Shown: one piece after another, positions 46,096 to 57,530 of the stretch | Numbering within the stretch: the stretch's first letter is position 1 | Layout of the letters: each line of letters opens with the position of its first letter | NCBI RefSeq assembly: GCF_040869045.1 | Contig: NC_090319.1 | Coordinates: 286,785,693-286,849,692 of the forward strand | Direction: 5' to 3' | DNA length: 64,000 nucleotides | DNA from: Eurosta solidaginis | Lineage: Eukaryota; Arthropoda; Insecta; Diptera; Tephritidae | Made by a program: the position numbers and the translations under genes | Notes under the pieces: generated by a model | The model's database searches: none | What the model was told of the DNA's origin: nothing | The model's input: only the letters and a program-made list of their open reading frames with translations

Positions 46096-46200
46096 TTTTA
46101 ATTTTGGATTTTTTTTTGCCCGGGACTTGAACCCAGCACCATTGGTGTGGTAGGCGGTGAACGCCACCAGCACACCACGGGGCCCAGCGTAGTCACAGTG
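46096..46200 (-). mobile_element. SINE head fragment
   Basis: The minus strand carries the tRNA-like head: CACCGCCTACCACACCAATG and the B-box-like GGGTTCAAGTCCCGG. Body missing apart from AAACAAGTTTTTTTTAATT-like sequence at the left. Confidence 0.6.
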
Positions 46201-46299
46201 CGGCGATTGACTGGATAATGTTGATGTCCGCCATCCCCAACGCAAGTGATTAAGTAAATACTTCTAAGAACGTTTTTCTCTCACAATCTCAGTGCGTCT

Positions 46300-46760
46300 G
46301 TTGTTGTTGTAGCTATAAAGACGTTCTCCGACGGCTTTGGGGATGTTGTCGAACTTGATGGTGCTTTTCCCGATATACATATATCCAGTACGCTCCGGTA
46401 ACAAGCACAATTAAGGTACTACTCCAACCATCTCGGGAACGATTTAATATAACCGCATTAAACCTTCTGGGCCATACCGCTTCCACTCCTGCCATAGCCT
46501 CGCCTGGAAAATATATATATGATTCATTCATATATTTAACGGGATTTCCCTCTTGCTGGTGAGGTTGACAAGTTGATAGCGGAAGCTGTGAATCTATAAA
46601 ACTCTGTTTTGCATTATCAACCCCTTAAATAAGGGCCGTCTTATCTGATGTTTATTTTGAATTGCTTATTCAGTCCAAAGTAGCATTTGTTGACAAAAGT
46701 GTTTCTTCGCCGGTCTACATTTGGACTCAATATTTAGTACAATCTGGTTGACAGGTCATT
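46300..46760 (-). mobile_element. (CAA)n-tailed LINE 3' module joined to an RTE scrap
   Basis: GTTGTTGTTGTAGC at 46301 is a minus-strand (CAA)n tail. Inward it follows the same module as 56940-57340 (CTTTGGGGATGTTGTCGAAC, ACGCTCCGGTAACAAGCAC, ATCAACCCCTTAAATAAG). At about 46660-46730 the minus strand has TCAACAAATGCTACTTTGGA, the RTE phrase also present at 2427 and 49751. Confidence 0.55.
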
Positions 46761-47603
46761 AATGCGTTACTAAGAAAGCAAATGCAGGAATGAAACTATA
46801 AAAAATGCCGAGAGTTTGCCTAAAATAGTCCCGAAAAATACCGAAAATTATTCCTACAACAGTTCCGAAATTATCTGGATTCCCAGCATTATGCAACATG
46901 AGAGGGAAATCGTGCCGAAAATTATCCCAGAATTATTCTAAAAACAATTCCGAAAACGGTTCTGAAGTAATCCCGAAATGTTCAGAAAACGGTTCCGTTT
47001 ATTTTCATAAATAACTATTACGAAACTATTTACGAAAGAATACTTTCATATCGAACCTGTATTATTTTCAAGTATCAAGTTAAAATGATAGTGGAAACAA
47101 ATCAATGATTTTATAATGGGCGTGGCACTTCCCACCAACTGACATAAATGTTATGTTAAGCTTACGTTTAGGCAATTCAAGTGTCTGCTATTCGCCATAT
47201 GTGCTATGCTTTAATCATATTTTTTATTGGAAACCATGGAACCAACTTAAAGCTTACGATTTTTCATGAATACGAAGTGTTGTGAATTGCCCAATTACTT
47301 ATATTTCCGTTCTTTTCTGAGAGACAAGCTCCTACAAAATACCCCATTGTGCTCTAGAAGAAGGCTTGGCCATTCCTTTTGAGTTTTCTACTATATAATA
47401 AATTAACAACAAGGTAAAACAATGAGTTATACATCTGAATGTGTGATTGTAGTGCAAATTTATGCATTTTGATAGATATGTGTGTTTATACTTTTTTTTC
47501 TTTTTCCTTGACACAGTACCTTATCTCAATTTTATATACTAAAAATACAAAAACTAATTAAATTTAAAAAAAAATAAGACTATATAATACAACTACTACA
47601 TAC
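46761..47603. other. No gene seen
   Basis: AT-rich. Loosely repeated phrases of the type CCGAAAATTATTCC occur at 46830-47000. Confidence 0.4.
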
Positions 47604-48663
47604 ATATGGGGTATTGCATCCCATTTCGACCAATTTTGAAGCCGACCCCTTTAGAATTGGCTGAAAGCTTTTCTTCTTTTTCTAGCTTGCGAAAGACGTT
47701 TTTCAGAATTTTTTCAAATTTTTTCATCCTTTAAATTGGAATGAATTTAAAAAAAACACCGTTTTTGTTTTCAAAATGCTATAACTTTTTCAAAAATTGA
47801 CCGTTTGGGATCTTTTTTTTAAATTTGTTTTTAAATGTACTTTTCGGAAAAAATACAAAAAAATTTTTAAAGTTTTTTTTTTAATTTTTCAGTTTTTCGA
47901 GATTTTTCGAATTTCGCCATTTTCTTTTTTTCTCATAAAAAATTTCAATTCTGCAATCATCCCCACTAATCCCGGAGTGGGCCGATTTTTTTATATTCTG
48001 TTTTATTTAATTGAAAAAAAAATTTCAAAAATAACATTTTTTTTATCAGTTTTATTTATATAACAAAAAAATGTAAGCAAATGATTTTTAATAAATAAAT
48101 AAAGAAAATAAATTCATAATTTGTTACATTATTTTTAGAAAACTTACATTTTAATCGTAGATTACCATAATATATAAAGAAAAGAATACTTAAAAATCAT
48201 TTTCTTGTATTTTTTTGTTATATAAATATAACAAAAATAAAAAATTTTTTTCAATTAAATAAAAAAGAATATAAAAAAAACGGCCCACTCCGGGATTAGT
48301 GGGGATGATTGCAGAATTGATTGAAGTTTTTTATGAGAAAAAAAAATGGCGAAATTCGAAAAATCTCGAAAAACTGAAAAATTAAAAAAAAACTTTAAAA
48401 TTTTTTTTGTATTTTTTCCGAAAAGTACATTTCAAAACAAATTTAAAAAAAAAGATCCCAAACGGTCAGTTTTTGAAAAAGTTATAGCATTTTGAAAACA
48501 AAAACGGTATTTTTTTTTAAATTCATTCCAACTTAAAGGATGAAAAAATTTGAAAAAATTCTGAAAAACGTCTTTCGTAAGCTAGAAAAAGAAGAAAAAC
48601 TTTCAGCCAATTCTAAAGGGGTCGGGTTCAAAATTGGTCGAAATGGGATGGAATACCCCATAT
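47604..48663. repeat. ~1.06-kb near-perfect inverted repeat (hairpin element)
   Basis: Ends are ATATGGGGTATT and AATACCCCATAT. The left arm (about 47604-48094) and right arm (about 48189-48663) are inverted copies over ~475-490 bp, with only scattered differences and a loop of about 95 bp. Landmarks pairing in opposite orientation include CCCATTTCGACCAATTTTGA, GCAATCATCCCCACTAATCC and GGGATCTTTTTTTTAAATTT. No transposase or frame of note. Likely a MITE or foldback-type element; a transcript across it would fold into long double-stranded RNA. The target duplication is unclear because the flanks are TA-rich. Confidence 0.85.
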
Positions 48664-49195
48664 ATAAATGTACTAAATATTTACTTAATAAACATAACTA
48701 AGGATATGCGCCCGTGTATAATAAAAATTTTAAATGCGAACAAATTCCAATTGCTTATACACACTTCTATATATGATATAGTAAATAACTGAAAATTTGT
48801 GCTAAATTTTTTTTCTGCTACATTTATAAAATATAAAAAAATTTAGTTCTGTAAACAATCTAAATAGTAAACATGTGTGAAATATTTGCCGCATTATAAA
48901 TACATGAACAATTACATAGTATGTATTAAGCTCGGTATGATCATTCTTATGAAACACAGTGTTATTAATATTGCTCATCTTTATTTTTCGAAATAAATAT
49001 TGAAATTTTGCTATTTAGCAAATTAAAAAAGAGATTTTATATATATATTTTAATTTAAATATCGGCAAAGTTACTACACTCATATACTCTCTGCCACTGA
49101 TCCTAATTGATGCAATGACACAACGTGCGCGTTTCGTACAGATACTCGAACTACCAACCCGCTACCTGATAAAAATAAAATACATATAAGGCGCA
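48664..49195. other. No gene seen, very AT-rich
   Basis: AT-rich intergenic sequence without frames or repeats that I can name. Confidence 0.45.
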
Positions 49196-49198
49196 CCT

Positions 49199-49680
49199 TG
49201 TTGTTGTTGTTGTTATTGTGGTGTTAAGGACACTACTCAAAGGCCTTGGGGAGTATTGCCGATGTTGATGGTCCTTTGTCGGATGCATATCCGATGCGTA
49301 CTGGGTCCCGGGGCAAATGGGGATATATGAAAGTGATCGACCAAACAGGAAATACGTTGAACCAAGCGCGGGGCTGCCAAGTTTCGAAGATCATGTGCAG
49401 GTCTTACGAAGTTACTCTTATCAGTAAAAAGGAAACAACGGTAGACTCATCATGGCTACTCTGACTGAATACTGCTTTCTTGCGTCACATGCTTTCAAAA
49501 AAAAGCCTTTTCAGTGATAGTAGATGCAGGAAGTGCGGATTGTAAAAGGATACGATCGAGCACGTGTTGTGCTTGTGTCCTGCACTCGCCAGGCTAGGTT
49601 TCAGGCTTTAAGGAGTGACCAGGTCTAGAAGCCGGAAAGAGGACAGGTCCTAAAATGTTTCTAGTATTTGCCAAGAGTTG
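49199..49680 (+). pseudogene. LINE tail plus LOA-like LINE fragment
   Basis: 49199-49290 starts (TTG)n and matches the (CAA)n-tailed module. From about 49300 the plus strand follows the LOA-like family: GGGTCCCGGGGCAAATGGGG (WVPGxMG block), GTTTCGAAGATCATGTGCAG, GCAGGAAGTGCGGATTGTAA and CTAGTATTTGCCAAGAG. Heavily mutated. Confidence 0.6.
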
Positions 49681-50118
49681 GGAACCAGCATTGACGCAAA
49701 CAACAACATCAGCTCTGAAATCCAGCAAAGAATCACTCTAGCAAATAAATGCTACTTCGGACTAGGTAGGCAATTCAAAAGTCTACAAGTCTCTTATCGT
49801 ACCCGTCTTGCTATATGGTGCAAAAGCATGAACCATGATAATATCAGACGAAGCGACTACAGGAGTGTTCGAGAGAAAAGTTCTTCGAAAGATTTACAGA
49901 ACTCCGCCCACGAAAATATTTTTATCCGACCCCGTCTATGGTAGCAGAGGAAGAGGGTGGCCCCCACCCGCTGGAAGGACCAGGAGGAAAATGAGATCAA
50001 TTTCCTTAGTGTGACCAATTGGAGACAGTTATCCCAACAAAGAAACGACTGGCCCGACTTGTATGGATATGTACGGCCATATGCGTTTAAACGGTTAGGC
50101 GCCAATTAAGTAAGTAAG
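49681..50118 (+). pseudogene. RTE LINE fragment with TAAG tail
   Basis: Close relative of 2140-2961: ACAACAACATCAGCTCTGAA, AAATGCTACTTCGGACTAGG, then CTCTTATCGTACCCGTC, and the same 3' end CCAATTAAGTAAGTAAGT at 50103-50118. Internal deletions and stops. Confidence 0.75.
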
Positions 50119-50892
50119 TGGTGACCTGTAAGAGATGACCTATAAAAGGGACTTGGTTAAGTTATATTGTGCGGTAGCAACCCCAATACAGGAAGCTCCT
50201 GCGGCAGAATGATGTAAGCGAACAAAGTCGATCAGGACTATGGATAAAACCTCCTGCGATAAAAGTGACACGAGATAAAAATACTTTGGCCCTATTCTTG
50301 AAAAAGGTGCACAGTCAGGCATGAAGTGACTCGTTGATTGCAGCGCAACTTTTTACATACAGTAGAAGTAAAAAAGCACGTACCGGACGTCTATTTGACA
50401 ATGACCCTTGAGAGCTCCAGGCGCTATAGAGAGATTATTTCCGTTGAACCCAGTAATTTCGGTAGATCGGCTGTTATCCACTTCCGCCCAGAGCTGTGTC
50501 ACTACGTTGCAATTGCTCAGCTGGGCCGTACAGGAACACACCACAGGTGATCAGCGAAACTCTGAATTCCATATATTCCTCTACTTCCGAGCTTTAATAG
50601 GACGCTTGGCTATTCGAGTAGATTTTACACTTTCTAACGGTAGTAGCACTGTATAGCATCCCATTGACCGCATACGTAATCGCTGCAAATACGCTGGAGG
50701 CTGCCACAGCAATCGGGCAGCTTGGAAATGCGGCTTACACTGACCTACTGATAAAAACTCCCACCAAGCTTCCTAACCAATTTGGATCTTTCCGTGAACT
50801 AGTTAACTAGTCTACCTCCTCAAGTGAGTCCCTCTCCCAAATAATCTTTCGAAAGAATTAATATGTTGAAACTTGTACAAAATTGTAAAAAA
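50119..50892. other. No gene seen
   Basis: Somewhat richer in GC than its surroundings and may be an old retroelement, but no domain is recognised in the overlapping short frames at 50338-50656. Confidence 0.4.
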
Positions 50893-51245
50893 AATAAATG
50901 CAAGGCGCGATAACTTCCAAAGAGTTTTGAGGCCGAGCTTCTCTTCCATTTTGCGTCGTGCTCCTTTAATTTTCGCTGCAAATTGGCGGGACGGTTCCTA
51001 CTTGTCTTATGTCGACTCCGAACTGTATCTGCAAGGCAAATAAGTTTTCACTGAGAAGCTTTTCAAGGCATAAATACACTCCGAGTGTTTGCCAAATCAC
51101 TGCCGAGGGGCGACCCCGCTTAGAAAAACTACTTTCTAATTGAAATAACTTGTTTCTAAATTTTAAATGTTTTTTTGACCGGGAACTGAACCCATGACCT
51201 TCGGCGTGGTAGGCGGAGCACGCTACAACCGCACCACGGCCGCCG
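50893..51245 (-). mobile_element. SINE, complete minus copy
   Basis: Full layout: GCGATAACTTCCAAAGAGTT, GAGCTTCTCTTCCATTTTGC, GTATCTGCAAGGCAAATAAG, GAGGGGCGACCCCGCTTAGA, and head GTAGGCGGAGCACGCTACAA with B-box strand GAACTGAACCCATGACC. Confidence 0.78.
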
Positions 51246-51980
51246 CTATCCTCCCTATCTAGCTATCCTACCAGAGAGGAATTGGATGTTGGTAAGATGA
51301 CCGAGGTCAAGAACTTTTAACACAAAGTACGTCGAATATTACATTCAAAGCCAAGATAGGTGTTGTTCTAAGAGCGCCACTGTTACTAACCAGCGCTATC
51401 CGTCATACTGACCCGAACATATTAGTAGATAATTTTCGGAAAGTTGGCTGGACTACCATTTCATTAAACCAGTGTAGTGCCCTTAGAAAAGACACGCTGG
51501 CTCCTACAGATGCCCTCCCCCCCCTCCAGCAGCAGTATTCAGCAACCTAGGTTTTCTTGGTCTTATCCGCAACATATGGCATGCAGAATAGTTTTCTGTG
51601 CCAAATAATCCCTAGAAATTTTTGATATTATTAGAAAGTACCAGCGGCGGGAGTCCAATGAAGGAAATCCATGGTGGAGAAGGAGAAAAGCTTTGTTACT
51701 GCTTTTGGAATATCCGCTTTTACAATGTAAGGTCTCCTTCCGCGTTGAGTTCGTTGCAGTTCAAAATGCGGTAATCCGTATAAAAAGATGCATCAAGAGC
51801 AACCAAAAGAATTACATCGGAAAAGGCAGCGTAGCAATCGGGTATAAAAAGATGTAATATTTAGCACTTTCTGCTAATTAACTTGCAACGGTTGACGTTG
51901 TTTAAGCAAAACGGGTTGTACAATTTTAAAGGGGTGTTTCAATATGTATATTAGTGAAGCAAGTTAAATATACAAATAAA
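51246..51980. other. No gene seen
   Basis: Short degraded frames without recognised domains; possibly old retroelement sequence. Confidence 0.4.
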
Positions 51981-52335
51981 TTTAAGGCACGATAACCTCC
52001 GAAGATATTTTGTGCCAGGCTTGTCTTCCAATTACCGTCGTGCTACTCTTAATTTTTCCTACAAATTGGCGAGACGGGACCTACATGTTTATGCCCACTC
52101 CGAACGGCATCTGGAAGGCAGATGAGTTTTCACTGGGAAACTTTTCATGGCCCAAATGCACTCGGAATGCTTGCCAAATCACTGTCAAGGGAAGACCACG
52201 CTCTTAGAAAAACTATATTTTAATTTAAAAAAAATTATTTCTAAAATTTTTATTTCGCATTGCACGCGGAGCGAACCCAGGTTCTTCGGTGTGGTAGGCG
52301 GAGCACGCTACCACCACACTACGGCGGACGCCGTA
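51981..52335 (-). mobile_element. SINE, complete minus copy
   Basis: CACGATAACCTCCGAAGATA, CTTGTCTTCCAATTACCGTC, CGGCATCTGGAAGGCAGATG, CTTGCCAAATCACTG and head GTAGGCGGAGCACGCTACCA with GAACCCAGGTTCTTCGG. Confidence 0.78.
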
Positions 52336-53745
52336 CGGTGGGGTATTTGATCAATCTAGCTGGCCAAAACTAAAACAGCAGTTATTTCTGTTAAAAACGT
52401 GGTTGCCTCACTTCATTGTTATGAAAGGAAATTTTTGACAGTAAATTCATGGTGTTCCGCGCAGAATTACTTGGAGCGAGCCTCCGGTTTCGGAGGGACC
52501 CGGGGTCATTTTTTGGCATTACATGAGATATGTATGTATGTCAATATGGGTATCAAACGAAAAGTATTTTACTCCGCATTTCTATTAACACTTTTGAATA
52601 GGGTTGCCACTTAAGGTTGCCAGCTCACCTCCTTTTTTTATATTTCTTTGTATATGCACTACCATCTCGGAAACGGCTTGACCGATTTGAATCAAATTTG
52701 GTACATCGATATAGTATTATATTTTAAGACTTTTCACCTAGGTGTTGCCACTGAGCATCTTTTCACAAGGTTGCCACCTTTTGCCAAAGAGGTATCAGTC
52801 TCTTACAAAATTGATCACCGCTCAAAAAATCGCGGGTATGCGCAGCCGTTTTTGTTATTAAACTTTGAAACAAACATAAGCTAATTGTATTGCCAAAAAA
52901 TTAATGGCATGATATACCATGAAAAAAGATATATCTTTTTGTTTGAAAGGGTTTTAAAAAATTTAATATTGAAAATTAGTAGCAATACAAGTAGAATAAC
53001 TCAGTTAAAGCATGCGGTATAAAAAATCTAACATATTAATTAAAAACACATTTACCTGTCCTAAAAGAAAATTGAACTAGACTTGATTAAGGCTAAACAA
53101 GTGAACAAGTACTTAGGTTAGAACTATTTATTACTTTTTAATACAAAAATACATCGAACTGCACACAATTTTTATACAACTTTAGATGTGCGCGGTTAGC
53201 TCCGTTGACGTTGCCGATGGGTTTTGGTGTACGTATACTATTCAGTGGACATCTAGGAACGCCAGGGAGAGTATTTAAAAATAGATTTCTGCAATGAAAC
53301 TCAAATGTGGCCTACATTTTAAAACAAGATTTGTAAGAGATTTATTTGCGCCATTAATTTGATTATTTTATGGCTTCTATTAATATCTCCATAAGAGCTG
53401 CCCATTTGTGTTCTTCTTAACAGTTAGAAGTGCAAATAAAGACCAGATTATAGAGCTATGGGATTGTAGCAGGCAAGACCGCATCCAGGGAGCCATGAGA
53501 TATTAGAAATCGTTAGGCATTCAGCCCATCTGCATCAACTAAAAGTGCTGTGTATCTATTGAGGCACCCTTGTATGTAGGTTAATTCGTAATCAGAGGGC
53601 GTGAAATGCACTCAACATTGTCATGCAGAATAATTATTTAAAATTTGTACATGCCTACATACAACCATACAACTACGGATGCACCAAATTAAAGTGTATC
53701 ATTCAACACTGCAGATCTTATTTTAGTTGTACAGTAAGATTGGAA
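52336..53745. other. No gene seen; upstream of the 53.7-kb gene
   Basis: 52480-52900 contains repeat-like phrases (CATCTCGGAAACGGCTTGAC, AGGTTGCCACC) seen once each here. 53160-53745 should hold the promoter and 5' UTR of the next gene; no clear core promoter could be fixed. Confidence 0.4.
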
Positions 53746-54361
53746 ATGGAAATGTTGAAAATGTGTCTGCAAAATTCAAGTATCCTCATCTTCTTGCTAC
53801 TATTTGTAATTATTCAATTAATTCAAGCCAAGGATGAATCAAAAGGATCTAACAAGCATAAAAATCAAGATGGAGCTACCGCGATTCTAACAACACCCAG
53901 TCCAGAATGGCTAGAATATCAGCGAGAACGCTTTAGTAATGCAAAGGACGTAGAAAGTATTCGCAAAATGCTAGATCCAGCTTCGCAGTTGTTAAAAAAT
54001 CAGAAAGATCAAGTAGTTAGTCCACAACCGACGCAACTCGTAGAGCATTCGAATAAGCATAGTACGCATGTTGAGGAAACGGTCGGAAATACACACAAAG
54101 TTGAGGCAACGACAAGTGATGATGACAATAAAAGCGATGATGATGATAATGATGATGATGACGACGATGAAAAGCGGTCTAAAGAGGGGAACTCAAATCT
54201 TTTAATGTACGCAATAAAAGATATCAAATATCCAACATTGCGTGGGTTTATAGGTTTCCTAAAGCGTTTGAAACGTAGCTGGTTCAAACAGTCAGCAAAG
54301 ACTATCGAACAAAGAGTTAGTGATCTAAAACGTTTGAAGACAAAGCTAATGTTTTTAATAG
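53746..54361 (+). CDS. Unrecognised protein, exon 1
   Basis: Residues 1-205 plus one base. Contains the signal-like segment ILIFLLLFVIIQLIQA, the Asp tract and the basic helix. Donor ATAG|GTAAGT. Confidence 0.75.
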
Positions 54362-56484
54362 GTAAGTGACTGAACACAATAGCGCAATTTACTACATCAA
54401 AATGAGTGGGAAAGCTCCTTCAATAAATCTTAGGTTTTTGTTTGATATCCTGAAAATTAATCTTCCTCGAAGATGTTTTACCAACGGGTTGAGACTGAAG
54501 GACTTCGTCGCGGTTTGAAATATGGAGATCTTCGACAGTGTTCGGTGTGTGCGTCCTCGAGCTACTACTTTGTGACAGCCAAGTACCGCACACGCCACTG
54601 CGCAGCGATGAAAACGCGGACAGTAACACGAGGATCGTTATATGAGAGTGCAATACTCGAGCTGAAGATGTGGTAGAGCTTTGGAAGCACTTTTCTGATT
54701 CACTGCATAATGCCACCATAAGTTTCCATCGAACCAGGGAAAATGGTGCAATGGCGAATGTTGTTGCATCGAGAAAGGCTGCTGCATTTAGTGCCATGCT
54801 GCGTGCTAGCTCAGCAACGCGCTATGTGGAGGGTGCGAGGAGCTACTGATGCTGGCTGACAGGAATAATGTCTAAAAATTCTACCATGGGTTAATTTCTG
54901 GGGTATGATAATGGCGACTGAATGTGCTTAGATAGCGAGGGAGAGGAAGAACCTGATATCACAGTCCCTGTGGACCAAATGAAAGGGACAAGATCCCGGC
55001 TAAAATTTAACAAAGGGCCTGGTATTCACTCCCCGCTGTTCACATACGCAGGCGATGAGTCAGTAAAGCACATGCACCAAATACTAGATAGGAATTTAAG
55101 AGTACTCTTCCTTATTCACAAGAAAGTAGAAAAATGTTATATTTAGACTGAAAGCCAAACATCGATTAACTGGTTGGAGCTTTTCAGTGCGTCTTCAGAC
55201 CTGATAAGTCAACTATCGGGCAGATCTTCACGGTATGCCAACTTCTAAAAAAGTGTCTTCTTGTCCTCTTGACCTCAAAGCAACTTTCAGCTCCGCGAAA
55301 AATAGTTGCTGAATACCGTTATAATTGTGTTCTCAGAAAAGCTTACAAGGATTTGCCAAATGACATTGAGCAAAGGCACCAGCTCTGGAAGTATAGGTTC
55401 AGGTTAACTTCTAAGAGCCAATCGAAACCAAATGAGTTTGTAGACAAGGCGACTCCCTATCCTGTGACTTATTTAACCTGAAGCTGAAGAAGATAATTCT
55501 AGCAGCAAATGTTATATTAGAGCGTACAACTGCTTTGGTATGCTAATGAAGTCATAGCTTTTGCTATCCTTTAATGGGAAAAAGGCGGAGAAAGTGAAGG
55601 ATGTATTATCCGATCAGTCATGGTCTTGTTTTTCGAATAAAGATGATCCAGCTAAGGAAGAATTCATATCGAGACCCCTTTTGTTAAACATTGGATGGCT
55701 GGGATGACAAGTGGGGGGACTTTATATCCCATGGTGCCCCCAATTTCCTTCATTTTGAAGACTGGCTCGAAAGAATGTTGGAAAGAAAAATATAGCTTCT
55801 CAATACAAAACAGGTATATAACAATTTTAAAAATCGGTTACACTGAAACACTATCAACACGAGCTTTAAATATAGGGGCGGATTTTTACAACTTTTTTCG
55901 GACGAGGTTTGACGCAGTCTAATGTCCATTGTATGTATTTTAGTCATTATCTGCATCTATGCTGAGTCGCCGTGTAGCCTGTCAGCAGAATGAATCGAAG
56001 TATAATTTATCTGCTACCAGGAGGGCCAGTCTATTACAATAGTCCCATCGCATTTGAACGTCTTATTACAACTATTTTAAACCGGTTCTACAGAGATCTC
56101 GACAGTAAAATAGGTCGACAATAGACAATAGTGAATAGAGAATACAATTTATCATTTTATTAAATCCCTCACAGAAGATCGGTTTAATATTATTTGGGCG
56201 CCCAAGGAGTATGCGCGTCGCAGTAAGCGTGGCTTATTGGAAGAATCCAATCTCAACTTTCCTCCGGAAGCAGCTTTAATGAGCATTAACTTTCTGACAT
56301 TTGCGGTGTTCTTAATTAAACTTGTGCTAGTGAGTATTTATTGTTAATTTTATATTTGAAAAAGGTTTCAAAATGTTTGGATTTCTCACAGCAAGTGGTA
56401 CATATTATCAAGAGCAAGCATTACAAACTTAGCGGATTGGGACTCGGATTGACCGATACAGATACGATGACGAAAGTTGTATAA
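53746..56484 (+). CDS. Unrecognised secretory/membrane protein, three exons
   Basis: Exons 53746-54361, 56175-56329 and 56392-56484; donors G|GTAAGT and CTA|GTGAGT, acceptors CCTCACAG and TTCTCACAG; phases 1 and 0 agree. 287 aa. The start was set at the ATG before the hydrophobic stretch (residues 12-27, signal peptide or anchor); the frame is open further upstream. Then a hydrophilic region, a long Asp-rich tract (125-141) from a GAT/GAC triplet run, a Lys/Arg-rich amphipathic part (168-200), a polybasic site RRSKR-G (220-225) suggesting furin-type processing, and a second hydrophobic segment (about 241-262). The last residues are polar. An AATAAA follows at 56549. I do not recognise the family, and no function is proposed. 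Confidence 0.72.
54362..56174. other. Intron with worn RTE-like LINE
   Basis: Contains an old retroelement. Near 55456 the plus strand reads QGDSLSCDLFNLKLKKII, an RTE-type reverse-transcriptase block, and 54920-55140 and 55269-55481 are fragments of open frame before it. Too many stops for a gene. Confidence 0.5.
56175..56329 (+). CDS. Unrecognised protein, exon 2
   Basis: Residues 206-257: EDRFNIIWAPKEYARRSKRG, then FPPEAALMSINFLTFAVFLI. Carries the polybasic site and most of the second hydrophobic segment. Confidence 0.75.
56392..56484 (+). CDS. Unrecognised protein, exon 3
   Basis: Residues 258-287: QVVHIIKSKHYKLSGLGLGL, then a Thr/Asp-rich end and TAA at 56482-56484. Confidence 0.72.
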   Translation, partial: QVVHIIKSKHYKLSGLGLGLTDTDTMTKVV

Positions 56485-56548
56485 ACATTTAGTTATTATG
56501 GTAGAAGATATAAGGGCAGTTCACAAGAGTTGTTTCCATGGTTTCCAA

Positions 56549-56554
56549 AATAAA
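56549..56554 (+). terminator. Polyadenylation signal AATAAA
   Basis: 65 bases after the stop of the preceding gene; the only canonical signal in this interval. Confidence 0.6.
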
Positions 56555-56935
56555 ATTTGATTAAACCGAATAGGAGACCTTGTAAATTGCCTTAAAGCTT
56601 AATAAAGTTGTATGGAGCTATAATAAGAACTTCCGAAATGTATTTTGAGATTTTCCATTTTAAAGGGTTCTAAATATATGTATATGTACTAAATCTCACA
56701 TATGGAGGATGGAGCCGTGTGTAGACGAAAGTGAGAGTGAAAGACCATGATCGTCATGAGATTAGCCAGAGCAATTATTTTACAAACGGTTCGAGCAGCC
56801 CACTATATGCTGGGTATCCACCGATTGGTGTTGAATTCCTAGGAGAAGGCGACAACCTGGCGGGGTCGGTTCTAGCCAACTGTGAGTTGAACCTGACATA
56901 TTATCCAGAACGAAGTTGAGTCGGTCAGAGTGACT

Positions 56936-57516
56936 CAAGTTGTTGCTGTTGTTGTATCGATAAGCACACTCCCGAAGGTATTGGGGAGTGTTATCGATGT
57001 TGACGGTCCTTTTCCGGGTACAGGTCCGGTGCGCTCCGGTAGCAAGCACCATTAGGAGACCACATGACACCTCCTACGACATCCTGCACTCCCATCCCCT
57101 ATATGCATGCGGAGCTTGGGGTCGCAAGAGCCTCGCCTGCTAAAGAAACAGAACAGGATTCGTCACGGGTTGGTGAGGCTAACAATTGGGTTGGAGAACT
57201 ATAAATTACCTTTGCAACCCCTTGAAAGAACTGCGCTTCACAACCGCTTGAATTAGTTTTGTATTTTAGTCGCCTCTTACGACAGGTATACTTGCCGCGG
57301 GTATATTTTAAGCCCACTAACCCGCTGGGAAACTCGTGTCTCCCAGGTTAGTCTATTTTCCTCTTCTGCAAGGGTTGGACAGTGTATGTTTATAACGGGG
57401 TTCACCGGACGCGACCTAGCATACCTTACCAAGTCAGTGTGGAGTATGCTTAGGGCCTTCTTATGCTGATTTGCAACAAACGGCTGAGCTGGTAAGTGCC
57501 GAATCTTATCGGTACT
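56936..57516 (-). mobile_element. Host retroelement, 3' part
   Basis: The minus-strand element ends in a (CAA)n-like tail at 56936-56955. The 3' module follows (CGGTCCTTTTCCGGGTACAG, CTCCGGTAGCAAGCACCATT, CCTCTTACGACAGGTATACT). At 57525-57330 the minus strand encodes DKIRHLPAQPF, then RPVNPVINIHCPTLAEEENR, similar to the C-terminal RT region of the inserted element (RHLRTQPYE, CPVNPVLNENYPKLAEEER). Its other half lies at 58568-58960. Confidence 0.65.
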
Positions 57517-57530
57517 GGCCCCCACCGAGT

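Noticed and set aside
54009..54377. Minus-strand Ser-rich open frame
   Set aside because: It is the antisense of the GAT/GAC Asp tract in exon 1 of the 53.7-kb gene.
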